Shown piece by piece: positions 1 to 5,435 of a DNA stretch of 16,903 bases (position 1 is its first letter; every line of letters begins with the position of its first letter). This DNA comes from Patescibacteria group bacterium. Its GTDB lineage: Bacteria > Patescibacteriota > Patescibacteriia > WFTA01 > S139-112. The stretch covers positions 1 to 16,903 of the forward strand of contig WFTA01000076.1 of NCBI GenBank assembly GCA_015485715.1. Reading direction: 5' to 3'. The position numbers and the translations under genes are program-made. The notes beneath the pieces are model-generated. The model ran no database searches. It was not told the DNA's origin and saw only the letters and a list, made by a program, of their open reading frames with translations.

Positions 1-77
1 GCAAAACAACCTATGTACCTATCAAGCCTGACGGGAAAAGAAAAGTCTTATGCAAAAAATGTCTTAAAGCTAAATAG
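1..77 (+). CDS. C-terminal end of a CxxC-x17-CxxC type zinc-ribbon protein (partial)
   Basis: An open frame enters from the left edge in the frame of base 3 and stops at TAG 75-77. The visible residues read KTTYVPIKPDGKRKVLCKKC, then LKAK. The V-P-x-K-P-D-G ... V-x-C-x-x-C pattern is the second half of the small zinc-binding domain often annotated as 'CxxC-x17-CxxC', seen repeatedly in Patescibacteria; the first CxxC pair would lie just outside the window. The family has no defined biochemical role. The gene converges on the MFS transporter gene and their 3' ends overlap by 8 bases, so no terminator fits between them. The identification rests on 24 residues, so it is reasonable but not firm. 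Confidence 0.55.
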   Translation, partial: KTTYVPIKPDGKRKVLCKKCLKAK

Positions 78-1383
78 CCTTTTCAGACAATTCTGATTTT
101 TTGATTTTAGTGTAGTTTACAAATCCCCAGACACTTCCTAAAATTGCAAATACACCAAATATAAACAAAACAAAAAGAGTGTTTAAAACATCAGAAAAAA
201 AGCTTATTAAAAGTACAAGAGGTATACTTATAGCATTCATCAAAGTATAAAAACCGGCAAACACCCTTCCTCTGGTCGCACTTTCTACTTTGAAATGTAC
301 AAATGTCTGACTAGATACAATAATAAGCACATCAGCCAAGCCTGATATAAAGGCGAGAATGCTTACCAGAGTTCTAAACCACAAAGCTGTATCAGCCCCT
401 ATTTCCTGCGACAAAAACACTCCCATATACTTTACCAAAGATAAAATAAATAAAACCGCAGCATCCAAAAACAGGCCTATGCATATTATTTTAAGCGGAT
501 GGTGTTTATGTTTGATATAATTTACCAACAAAACACCAATCACTGTTCCTATAGCCAAAGGAGTGATGGCAAAAAAACTTATCTCTGCTATATTAAACCC
601 CATAATATTTTGAAGAAGATCAGGGACAAGTGCAATGACAGATCTTTCAACAGCAAAAATAAAGGCAACAAGGGTTACTATCACAGACAAAGTTCTGAAA
701 TTATAAATATACTTTACACCTTCTACCAAACTTTTAAGTATAGACTTGATGTGTAACCTTTGCTTAACTGTCAATGTTTGATCAATATGATCATCAAGAT
801 CAGGGAGCATTTGTTCTAAAACAGCTGCAATTAAAAACAAAACTGCCACCACAATCAAAGTAACCAGTTCATTTGTGTATTCAAGAAGAGGCCCTGCGCC
901 TACATAACCCAACAAAAATGACATATATATAGAAAAAGAAAAAAGAGAATTGGCAGTCATAATATATTTTTTATCTACCAAATCAGGTATTGACGCCTGC
1001 TCTGTAGGAACAAATATCTGTGATGCAGAAGTTATTAAAAAAGCGAATACCAGCAAAAGCCCCGGATAAGATACAAAAAACAAAATACAAATAACTAAAA
1101 TCATTCTTACAATGTTTATATAAAAAAGAAGTACCTTTCTGTTAAAACTATCTGAAAACACACCTCCCAAGGGAGACAAAAATATGGATGGCAAACTAAG
1201 TACTGCTATAAGTACACCTACTAAAAAATTATTGCCGCTTTTGACAAAAATTTGAATGATCAGAAAAAAATGAAGAGAGTTAATACCAATTTGGCCGGCA
1301 ATCTGGGCCAGCCACAATTTCAAAAAACCTTTATTTTTAATAACCTCTCTTACATCCTGCAATGATAATTTGTAGCCATCCAT
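70..1383 (-). CDS. MFS transporter, MFS_3/EntS-like drug or metabolite exporter
   Basis: A 437-residue integral membrane protein with about 12 hydrophobic segments, typical of the major facilitator superfamily. Motif A between TM2 and TM3 is visible as GGVFSDSFNRK (residues 73-83), and the TM4-TM5 region has PTEQASIPDLV followed by ANSL (about 126-147), characteristic of the MFS_3 branch that includes the enterobactin exporter EntS and macrolide efflux pumps. It is expected to drive proton-coupled export across the inner membrane; the substrate cannot be told from sequence. A soluble central loop (about residues 195-220) separates the two six-helix halves. The ATG lies 2 bases after the trmD stop, so the two are probably translationally coupled and share the promoter upstream of trmD. 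A polar co-transcribed exporter beside trmD has no obvious functional link to it. Confidence 0.85.
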   Translation of the reverse strand: MDGYKLSLQDVREVIKNKGFLKLWLAQIAGQIGINSLHFFLIIQIFVKSGNNFLVGVLIAVLSLPSIFLSPLGGVFSDSFNRKVLLFYINIVRMILVICILFFVSYPGLLLVFAFLITSASQIFVPTEQASIPDLVDKKYIMTANSLFSFSIYMSFLLGYVGAGPLLEYTNELVTLIVVAVLFLIAAVLEQMLPDLDDHIDQTLTVKQRLHIKSILKSLVEGVKYIYNFRTLSVIVTLVAFIFAVERSVIALVPDLLQNIMGFNIAEISFFAITPLAIGTVIGVLLVNYIKHKHHPLKIICIGLFLDAAVLFILSLVKYMGVFLSQEIGADTALWFRTLVSILAFISGLADVLIIVSSQTFVHFKVESATRGRVFAGFYTLMNAISIPLVLLISFFSDVLNTLFVLFIFGVFAILGSVWGFVNYTKIKKSELSEKAI

Positions 1384-1385
1384 AT

Positions 1386-2060
1386 CTATACATCTAATAA
1401 TACTTGTCTGAGGTGTTTACGTCTCCATTCTTCTATCTGCTTATGGTTGCCAGACAAAAGAACAGGGGGAACCCTCAGCTTCTTGCCGTCTTTGGTTATA
1501 AAAACATCAGGTCTGGTATATACAGGGTATTCTGATATTTTATCTTTATACTTAATGTTGCTTTCTATAGATTCTCTGTTTCCTAAAAAACCCGGCAAAA
1601 GCCTTGACACAGCCTCTATAATAGCCATGGCAGGTATCTCACCGCCAGATAGAATATAAGGGCCAATGGATACTTTTTCATCAACAAATCTTTCAACTCT
1701 CGCATCTATGCCTTCATATCTACCACATAAAAATATTATTCTGTTTAATTTAGCATATCTTGCTGCCATCTTTTGATTAAACTGTCTGCCTGTGGGTGTA
1801 AGAAGAACCACTTTTTTTCTTGGCACGTCCTTGTATTTTATACCTTCAAGTGCTTTATATACAGGATCTATCTTTATCACCATTCCAGCTCCACCCCCAA
1901 AAGGCCTGTCATCAACCTGTTTGTGTCTGTCTGTTGTGTATTTCCTCAAATCGTGAATACGTATGTCAATAATTTTTTTATCTTGAGCTTTTTTGATAAG
2001 AGATTCACGCAGAAAAGAGTCAAAAAGGCGGGGAAAGATAGTAATTATATCAAATACCAT
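1386..2060 (-). CDS. trmD: tRNA (guanine-N1)-methyltransferase TrmD
   Basis: TrmD methylates N1 of G37 in tRNAs reading CNN codons, using S-adenosylmethionine, and so prevents +1 frameshifting. The 224-residue protein shows the family signatures: DDRPFGGGAGMV (50-61), the SAM-binding trefoil-knot segment LCGRYEGID (111-119), the ILSGGEIPAM loop (136-145), the interdomain EYPVYTRP (177-184), and PPVLLSGNHKQIEEWR in the C-terminal domain. The length is slightly below the usual 240-250. Two departures stand out. The usual IGDY is IGPY (Pro134), and the residue that lines up without gaps with the catalytic Asp169 of the Haemophilus enzyme is Asn168. The ATG start gives the canonical N-terminus (MxFDIITIFP). 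It follows khpA after a terminator-promoter pair and no rimM is present. No Shine-Dalgarno sequence is evident. Confidence 0.95.
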   Translation of the reverse strand: MVFDIITIFPRLFDSFLRESLIKKAQDKKIIDIRIHDLRKYTTDRHKQVDDRPFGGGAGMVIKIDPVYKALEGIKYKDVPRKKVVLLTPTGRQFNQKMAARYAKLNRIIFLCGRYEGIDARVERFVDEKVSIGPYILSGGEIPAMAIIEAVSRLLPGFLGNRESIESNIKYKDKISEYPVYTRPDVFITKDGKKLRVPPVLLSGNHKQIEEWRRKHLRQVLLDV

Positions 2061-2084
2061 AATTCAAATTTAATTACACTATGT

Positions 2085-2113
2085 ATAATAAAAAAATATT
2101 GTCAGAAAATCAA
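2085..2113 (-). promoter_or_regulatory. Predicted sigma70-type promoter of trmD-MFS
   Basis: On the minus strand TTGATT (2113-2108) and TATTAT (2090-2085) are separated by exactly 17 bases. The -10 element is 24 bases before the trmD ATG, and the -35 overlaps the T-tract of the terminator behind khpA. This would give trmD and the transporter their own transcript with a leader of about 18 nt. It is found by eye only. Confidence 0.45.
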
Positions 2114-2137
2114 AAATCCCGCCCTAGGCGGGATTTT
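2108..2137 (-). terminator. Intrinsic terminator downstream of khpA
   Basis: A 10-bp stem pairs AAATCCCGCC (2114-2123) with GGCGGGATTT (2127-2136) around a 3-base loop, and on the minus strand it runs into a T-rich tract. It sits in the khpA-trmD spacer and would end the rpsP-khpA transcript. A second, AT-only inverted repeat (TTTTCAAAA 2134-2142 with TTTTGAAAA 2149-2157) abuts it. The G/C-rich stem would also fold in antisense transcripts. Confidence 0.75.
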
Positions 2138-2157
2138 CAAAACTCGATTTTTGAAAA

Positions 2158-2478
2158 CTATACTGCTCCGTCAACAATACTGGTATCTTCATCAGCTTCT
2201 GCTGAAGAAGCAGACTGATTAGAACCTCCCGGTTCATGAATTTTAAGGTTCAAAATAGCATTATTTCTTGCTCCTATTACTCTGAGCAAGGTTCTGATTG
2301 CTCTTGCGACCTGACCTTTGCGGCCAATTACAAACCCCATATCTTGAGGGTTTACATAAAGGGTGAGTAGCACCCCTCTCTCATCCAGAGATTTTTCCAC
2401 TTTTACATCTTCTGGATGATTAACCAGTTGTTTTACTATATATTCTACAAATTCTTGATAAACTGCTTTATCTGACAT
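2158..2478 (-). CDS. khpA: KH-domain RNA-binding protein KhpA
   Basis: A small RNA-binding protein of the KhpA/YlqC family, 106 residues against the usual 75-85. The single type II KH domain spans about residues 5-82, with the RNA-contacting GxxG loop as GRKG (52-55) after GFVI and followed by QVARAIRTLLRV. Residues after about 83 form a Ser/Asp/Glu-rich extension (SNQSASSAEADED) that is probably disordered. In Firmicutes, KhpA with KhpB binds many transcripts and affects cell elongation; here the role is inferred only from family and position. It lies between rpsP and trmD, the standard bacterial site for this gene, which supports the assignment. The ATG at 2478 gives a typical N-terminus for the family. 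Confidence 0.9.
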   Translation of the reverse strand: MSDKAVYQEFVEYIVKQLVNHPEDVKVEKSLDERGVLLTLYVNPQDMGFVIGRKGQVARAIRTLLRVIGARNNAILNLKIHEPGGSNQSASSAEADEDTSIVDGAV

Positions 2479-2526
2479 ATTGTTTTTTCTTAATTCTACA
2501 TTTATCTAGATAGTTTTACTTTTACA

Positions 2527-2555
2527 CCAGTCTCTCGACCGCGCATCTAGACTGG
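2527..2555 (-). other. Hairpin in the rpsP-khpA spacer
   Basis: CCAGTCT (2527-2533) and AGACTGG (2549-2555) form a 7-bp stem around a 15-base loop between rpsP and khpA. There is no T-tract after it on the minus strand, so it is more likely an intercistronic RNA structure, for example affecting stability or khpA translation, than a terminator. Its role is unknown. Confidence 0.4.
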
Positions 2556-2601
2556 GTTTTCTACAAAATACCACCAAAAATTTTTTATGTCAAACAACGA
2601 T

Positions 2602-3015
2602 TTATTCTGACTTTTCCTCAGTTTCCTCGCTAGGCTTCTCTTGTGAAGCTTCAACTGCCTCGTCAACTTTTGCATCTGTCTCTGGCTTTTCCTCAACAGT
2701 TTCTGCTGTCTGTTGCCCTTCTCCTTTTTTGTCATCATCTTGATGTCTGTTTCTGGTTGCTTTTACTTTTGGTCCTTGTACAATCCCCTGCGATACCATT
2801 AAATTATGAACTGTTGGAGACATCTGCGCTCCCACAGACAACCAATACTTTACCCTGTCCTCTTTTATTTTAACTTGTTTTGGTTGAGCTACCGGATCGT
2901 AAAACCCAAGACTTTCCAAATAATCAGCTTTTGTGTCTTTTCTGGCATCTGAAACCACAATCCTGTAGCTTGGTCTGTTTCTTTTACCAAATCTTGCTAA
3001 CCTTATCTTAAGCAT
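2602..3015 (-). CDS. rpsP: 30S ribosomal protein S16
   Basis: S16 binds 16S rRNA early in 30S subunit assembly. The N-terminal region is diagnostic: MLKIRLARFGKRNRPSYRIV, then VSDARKDTKADYLESLGFYDP and, further on, VKYWLSVGAQMSPTVHNL. The ribosomal domain covers about residues 1-82. The total of 137 residues is long because of a charged, low-complexity C-terminal tail rich in Glu, Lys, Asp and Gln (about 90-137), a frequent but variable addition in bacterial S16. The ATG at 3015 is the canonical start; there is no recognisable Shine-Dalgarno, and a TATTAT sequence ends only 7 bases upstream, so a leaderless transcript is conceivable. The gene is 43 bases downstream of lspA and is probably co-transcribed with dksA-lspA. 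Confidence 0.96.
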   Translation of the reverse strand: MLKIRLARFGKRNRPSYRIVVSDARKDTKADYLESLGFYDPVAQPKQVKIKEDRVKYWLSVGAQMSPTVHNLMVSQGIVQGPKVKATRNRHQDDDKKGEGQQTAETVEEKPETDAKVDEAVEASQEKPSEETEEKSE

Positions 3016-3058
3016 AATTTCTATAATATTTAATTACAACTTTCTTAAAAATATTACT

Positions 3059-3439
3059 CTATATACCCTGTTTTGTCAACCCTCTAATTATACCAAAAAA
3101 ACCCAAAATAATATAAACATCAGATAAGTTAAAAACCACTCCAAAAGGTAAATACAAATAATCTATTACTCCATTATACATAACTTTATCATATAAATTA
3201 GAGAAAAAACCAACAGTAATTAAAGAAAATGCAGTTACAAACCATTTTTCAAAAAAATGTTTTTTGGAAACAAGAAACAATAACAAAGAAAAAAGTAAAA
3301 ATATCAAAAAAGCTAAATAAGGATTTAAGAAGTTATAATTTATAAACTCAACATTATAAATTATAGAAAATTGTTTTACAAAACGATCTAAAACAACCGA
3401 AGTTCCAACCAAAAGTATAATTTTATTTAATCCTGACAC
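3059..3439 (-). CDS. lspA: Lipoprotein signal peptidase (signal peptidase II), short form
   Basis: LspA is the membrane aspartyl protease that removes the signal peptide from diacylglyceryl-modified prolipoproteins. The 126-residue protein has four hydrophobic segments and the family motifs in order: LDRFVKQ near the N-terminus (18-23), GFFSNLYDK (77-85, usually GxxGNLxDR), the first catalytic Asp in GVIDYLY (Asp93), and the second in FNLSD (Asp107). It is about 35 residues shorter than typical LspA, and the second Gly and Arg of the GNxxDR motif are Ser and Lys. The start codon is GTG, 3 bases after the stop of the dksA-like gene, so they are translationally coupled. A dksA/traR-lspA pair is a common bacterial arrangement. 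Both catalytic aspartates remain, so it is probably active. Confidence 0.78.
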   Translation of the reverse strand: MSGLNKIILLVGTSVVLDRFVKQFSIIYNVEFINYNFLNPYLAFLIFLLFSLLLFLVSKKHFFEKWFVTAFSLITVGFFSNLYDKVMYNGVIDYLYLPFGVVFNLSDVYIILGFFGIIRGLTKQGI

Positions 3440-3442
3440 AGA

Positions 3443-3793
3443 CTATTTACCTGTAAAACTTTGTTTACACGACAGACAGGAAGAAGATGTTGGTCTGGCA
3501 AGAAGTCTTTTTTCTTCTATAGGGTTATTACAATATTTACATATACCATACGAACCGTCTTCTATTCTTTTTAGCGCCGACTCTATATCTTCAAGAGTTT
3601 TTTCCAAAGTATCTATCAAGGCCACCCTGTTTCCCATATCTGCCAAACTTTGAGCCTGATCCTCTGATGCTTCTCCTATAATATTGCTGGTATCTTCTGT
3701 ATTTCTCGCATCTTCAATCATCTGAAGAGCTTTCTCTCTTTCATTTATCAACTTCCTTTTTATTTCAGTTAAAAAATCCTGAGAAAAAGACAT
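3443..3793 (-). CDS. DksA/TraR-family C4 zinc-finger protein
   Basis: A 116-residue protein with an N-terminal helical, charged region likely to be a coiled coil (about 5-78) and a C-terminal C4 zinc finger, Cys85-x2-Cys88-x17-Cys106-x2-Cys109, in YGICKYCNNPI ... SSSCLSCKQ. This is the DksA/TraR architecture; members bind the RNA polymerase secondary channel and alter initiation, in E. coli together with ppGpp. Whether this short, YteA-like version does so is inference. Conserved acidic residues at the coiled-coil tip of E. coli DksA cannot be placed confidently here. The gene is first in a likely dksA-lspA-rpsP-khpA unit, and its expression could couple that unit to nutrient status. Confidence 0.85.
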   Translation of the reverse strand: MSFSQDFLTEIKRKLINEREKALQMIEDARNTEDTSNIIGEASEDQAQSLADMGNRVALIDTLEKTLEDIESALKRIEDGSYGICKYCNNPIEEKRLLARPTSSSCLSCKQSFTGK

Positions 3794-3853
3794 ATTAAAA
3801 ACATTAATTATTAGAAAAGTAAAACACTATAGAAAAGAAGAGAATATATATCC

Positions 3854-3882
3854 ATATTAACTCAAAATCAATCAAAATGCAA
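3854..3882 (-). promoter_or_regulatory. Predicted promoter of the dksA-lspA-rpsP-khpA unit
   Basis: On the minus strand TTGCAT (3882-3877) and TAATAT (3859-3854) are separated by 17 bases. Transcription would begin near 3847, leaving a leader of about 53 nt before the dksA-like ATG. The same TAATAT -10 is used by the neighbouring non-coding RNA promoter. It is predicted by eye. Confidence 0.55.
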
Positions 3883-3968
3883 GGCTTTATATATTGATAT
3901 TAAGCTATATAAAAATAAAAACAATTTTCACCTAAAATAAGACAAAAAATAAAAAAATTATCTAAAAT

Positions 3969-3994
3969 TAAAAAAGGGCGGGAGTTATCCCGCC
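3969..3994 (-). terminator. Intrinsic terminator of the non-coding RNA
   Basis: GGCGGGA (minus strand, 3994-3988), loop TAAC, TCCCGCC (3983-3977), then C and a run of T. This is a 7-bp G/C-rich stem followed by a poly-T tract, a textbook Rho-independent terminator. It also separates the RNA gene from the promoter of the dksA-like operon downstream. Confidence 0.85.
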
Positions 3995-4293
3995 AATATA
4001 TTATTATGTGCGGTAACTCCACGCCCAGTGGCCTATGAACCTCGGGCGTGGACAGTGATCTGAACCCCTCTCCCTAATATTCAAATCACTGTCCACTTTC
4101 CCAAAGGCACACAGGCCATTTAGTTTTTGACCCCGACCAGTCAAAAACCTGCCCTTTACCGTTCTTGAGGTGAATTCTTAATTTTTTTAAGAAAACACCC
4201 CAAAATGTTTTTATTTTTATTTTTTATTATTTTCTTTTTTGTTTTTGTTTTACGGGCGTCGGAACCCTTGTAAAAGAACAGTAAAGAGCCTAC
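3971..4293 (-). ncRNA. Unidentified structured non-coding RNA, about 320 nt
   Basis: A stand-alone minus-strand transcription unit with a near-consensus promoter (4300-4328) and a G/C-rich intrinsic terminator (3971-3994), and no usable reading frame. It folds extensively. There is a 12-bp stem GTGGACAGTGAT/ATCACTGTCCAC (4096-4085 with 4059-4048), extended outward by GGCCTGTG/CATAGGCC (4117-4110 with 4037-4030). A separate hairpin is GTTTTTGAC/GTCAAAAAC (4148-4140 with 4131-4123). A closing helix is CGGTAA/TTACCG (4161-4156 with 4016-4011), and an 11-bp 5' helix is CTTTACTGTTC with GAACGGTAAAG (4286-4276 with 4164-4154). G-U pairs in two of these helices fold only on the minus strand. An A-rich, unstructured stretch lies at 4171-4250. 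I see none of the hallmark motifs of RNase P RNA, tmRNA, SRP RNA or 6S RNA. The family is unknown to me. Confidence 0.72.
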
Positions 4294-4299
4294 ACTTAA

Positions 4300-4328
4300 A
4301 TATTAGCATATTTTAGCCAATTTGTCAA
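4300..4328 (-). promoter_or_regulatory. Strong sigma70 promoter of the non-coding RNA
   Basis: On the minus strand a perfect -35 TTGACA (4328-4323) and -10 TAATAT (4305-4300) are separated by the ideal 17 bases. Initiation is expected near 4293-4290. It is one of the two best promoters in the window, the other being that of the 23S rRNA, which suggests abundant expression. Confidence 0.82.
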
Positions 4329-4388
4329 AGAGCTTAAATAGTAAATAAAATCAATGTTTTTTATATGTGAATATTTGATATATAAAAA

Positions 4389-4484
4389 TTATCCACAATA
4401 TTTATACTTAAATTTAGATAAAAAATAAAAAAAATTATCCACAATTTATACAAATTATCAACATATAAATATTAGTTATCCACA
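4389..4484 (+). other. DnaA-box cluster in AT-rich DNA (candidate replication origin or DnaA-binding locus)
   Basis: Three perfect TTATCCACA boxes (4389-4397, 4435-4443, 4476-4484) and two one-mismatch boxes (TTATACAAA 4446-4454, TTATCAACA 4455-4463) lie in the same orientation within 96 bases. The consensus DnaA box is TTATNCACA. The surrounding 4320-4500 is almost entirely A and T, as expected of an unwinding element. A further box in reverse orientation (TTATACACA on the minus strand) is at 5001-5009. Against an origin: no dnaA, dnaN or other origin-linked gene is in view, and the rRNA unit to the right is transcribed towards this site, which would be head-on with a fork leaving it. A DnaA-titration or regulatory site controlling the adjacent RNA promoter is an alternative. 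Confidence 0.55.
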
Positions 4485-4632
4485 ATTAAGACAAAATATC
4501 TATATAATCCATCACCTGTAATTGTATGACTTATGTTAATTTTCTTGTCTTGCTCTACTTTATTCGGACACTTGTAATTCTTTCTCACTTATCTTGTTAT
4601 ACCTGCCTTATTATATAACAGGATAAAGGGTA

Positions 4633-4667
4633 AAATTCTAAATCCGAAATACTAAATCATAAACAAT
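4633..4667. repeat. Degenerate heptamer repeat, AAAYNNN x5
   Basis: Five consecutive 7-base units with no phase slip, each starting with AAAT or AAAC: AAATTCT, AAATCCG, AAATACT, AAATCAT, AAACAAT. It is one of several period-7 tracts in the spacers of this window. Confidence 0.6.
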
Positions 4668-4709
4668 CTATAAATTTTAAAAGCCAAAATTTGAAATTTT
4701 CCATTGCCT

Positions 4710-4740
4710 GACTTTTTTTTGCAACTGCAAAAAAAAAGTC
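4710..4740. repeat. Near-perfect palindromic hairpin with A/T arms
   Basis: GAC, eight T, GCA is followed after two bases by TGC, nine A, GTC, giving a stem of about 14 bp with one bulged A. There is no T-tract beyond it on either side, so it is not a normal intrinsic terminator. It could be a protein-binding or cruciform site near the DnaA boxes. Function unknown. Confidence 0.45.
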
Positions 4741-5022
4741 AAACAGATATCTGGTTAGTTTGTCTGAAAATTTACCCTGTCAAATACTACGGTTGATTCA
4801 TTGGAAATTAATTTAAAATTGGAAATTAATTAATTAAAATATCCTGTCCATACCTCTCTTGAATTCCTGTTTTCAAAGTAATTGTCATGACACAATTTAT
4901 TATTCCAGAGATGGATTATGTCAAATAATATAACACAGCATTGTATCCTATATTATATATAAACGTCAAATCATATTACTGCTAAATAAATTATATCGAT
5001 TGTGTATAACTTTTACTTTTTA

Positions 5023-5051
5023 TTGTTGTAAACAAAAAAATATGGTATAAT
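5023..5051 (+). promoter_or_regulatory. Promoter of the lysine-rich protein gene
   Basis: A perfect -10 TATAAT (5046-5051) with an extended TGG just before it, and TTGTTG (5023-5028) 17 bases upstream. The expected leader is about 75 nt and includes the inverted repeat TCTGTTTTAAAACAAAACAGGA near 5094-5109 in part. The reverse DnaA box at 5001-5009 lies just upstream. Confidence 0.7.
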
Positions 5052-5133
5052 ATTTTTTGTTAAAAACATTTTAAAAAAATTTTCCCTTCTGTTTTAAAAC
5101 AAAACAGGAGGGTGAGGGAAAGGGGGTGAAATT

Positions 5134-5379
5134 ATGCCACAGAAAAAAAAGAAGAAAGCTTCTACTGCTAAAAAACGAGCAGTCAAAAAACCAGCAAAGA
5201 AAAAAGTAGCAAAAAGAAAACCAGCAAAGAAAAAGGCTGCTCCAAAGAAAAAAGTAACAAGAAAAACAACCAAGAAAAAAACAACTAAAAAATCGGTAAA
5301 GAAAAAAGTAGCAAAAAGAAAACCAGCAAAGAAAAAGGCTGCTCCAAAGAAAAAAGTAACAAAAAGAAGAAAAAAATAA
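5134..5379 (+). CDS. Lysine-rich histone H1-like DNA-binding protein
   Basis: An 81-residue protein made almost only of Lys, Ala, Arg, Pro, Thr and Val, with repeated KKPAKKK and AKRKPAKKKAAPKKKV motifs. Such tails occur in histone H1, chlamydial Hc1 and AlgP-like proteins and bind DNA (or RNA) non-specifically by charge; a nucleoid role is inferred. There is no folded domain and the protein should be disordered. Residues 22-42 and 56-76 are identical, encoded by a 65-base exact direct repeat (5196-5260 and 5298-5362), so it grew by internal duplication. An unusually strong Shine-Dalgarno, AGGGGGTGA (5121-5129), fixes the ATG. It is the only complete gene on the plus strand and has its own promoter and terminator. 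Confidence 0.85.
   Translation: MPQKKKKKASTAKKRAVKKPAKKKVAKRKPAKKKAAPKKKVTRKTTKKKTTKKSVKKKVAKRKPAKKKAAPKKKVTKRRKK
5196..5362 (+). repeat. 65-base exact direct repeat inside the lysine-rich gene
   Basis: Bases 5196-5260 and 5298-5362 are identical over 65 positions and offset by 102 bases, a multiple of three, so the reading frame is kept. There are no synonymous differences between copies, so either the duplication is recent or gene conversion keeps the copies alike. Confidence 0.85.
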
Positions 5380-5396
5380 TCTGAAAAGAATATAAA

Positions 5397-5428
5397 AACT
5401 CCCCCATTATTGGGGGAGTTTTGTTTTT
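5397..5428. terminator. Bidirectional intrinsic terminator
   Basis: AACTCCCCCA (5397-5406), loop TTAT, TGGGGGAGTT (5411-5420), followed by TTGTTTTT on the plus strand; on the minus strand the stem is followed by GTTTTTATA. It serves the convergent lysine-rich gene and endonuclease Q gene. Confidence 0.85.
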
Positions 5429-5435
5429 AGGAAAA

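Larger units (their letters stand above)
4500..5020. other. AT-rich spacer with degenerate repeats and a hairpin, no gene seen
   Basis: No coding frame with a plausible start or composition is visible. Contents: a 7-bp inverted repeat TGTTATA/TATAACA (4595-4601, 4614-4620); five successive heptads beginning AAA (AAATTCT, AAATCCG, AAATACT, AAATCAT, AAACAAT; 4633-4667); a near-perfect hairpin 4710-4740 (GAC-T8-GCA facing TGC-A9-GTC); and a short direct repeat TTGGAAATTAATT near 4801 and 4820. Confidence 0.6.

Noticed and set aside
499..756. Plus-strand frames opposite the transporter, trmD, endonuclease Q and pnp genes
   Set aside because: They are antisense shadows of well-identified genes and show no motif or start signal.
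2547..2738. 63-codon minus-strand frame overlapping the end of rpsP
   Set aside because: It is a frame-shifted reading of the charged S16 tail (Lys/Arg/Gln-rich peptide), with no start signal of its own.
3971..4293. The orphan RNA as RNase P RNA, tmRNA, SRP RNA or 6S RNA
   Set aside because: I found no GAGGAAAGTC P4 motif, no tRNA-like GGTTCGA end with CCA, no SRP domain IV loop and no single long rod with a central bubble. A strongly diverged member cannot be fully excluded without a covariance search.
4710..4740. The T8/A9 hairpin as a transcription terminator
   Set aside because: The stem is mostly A-T and no T-tract follows on either strand, and there is no gene to terminate.
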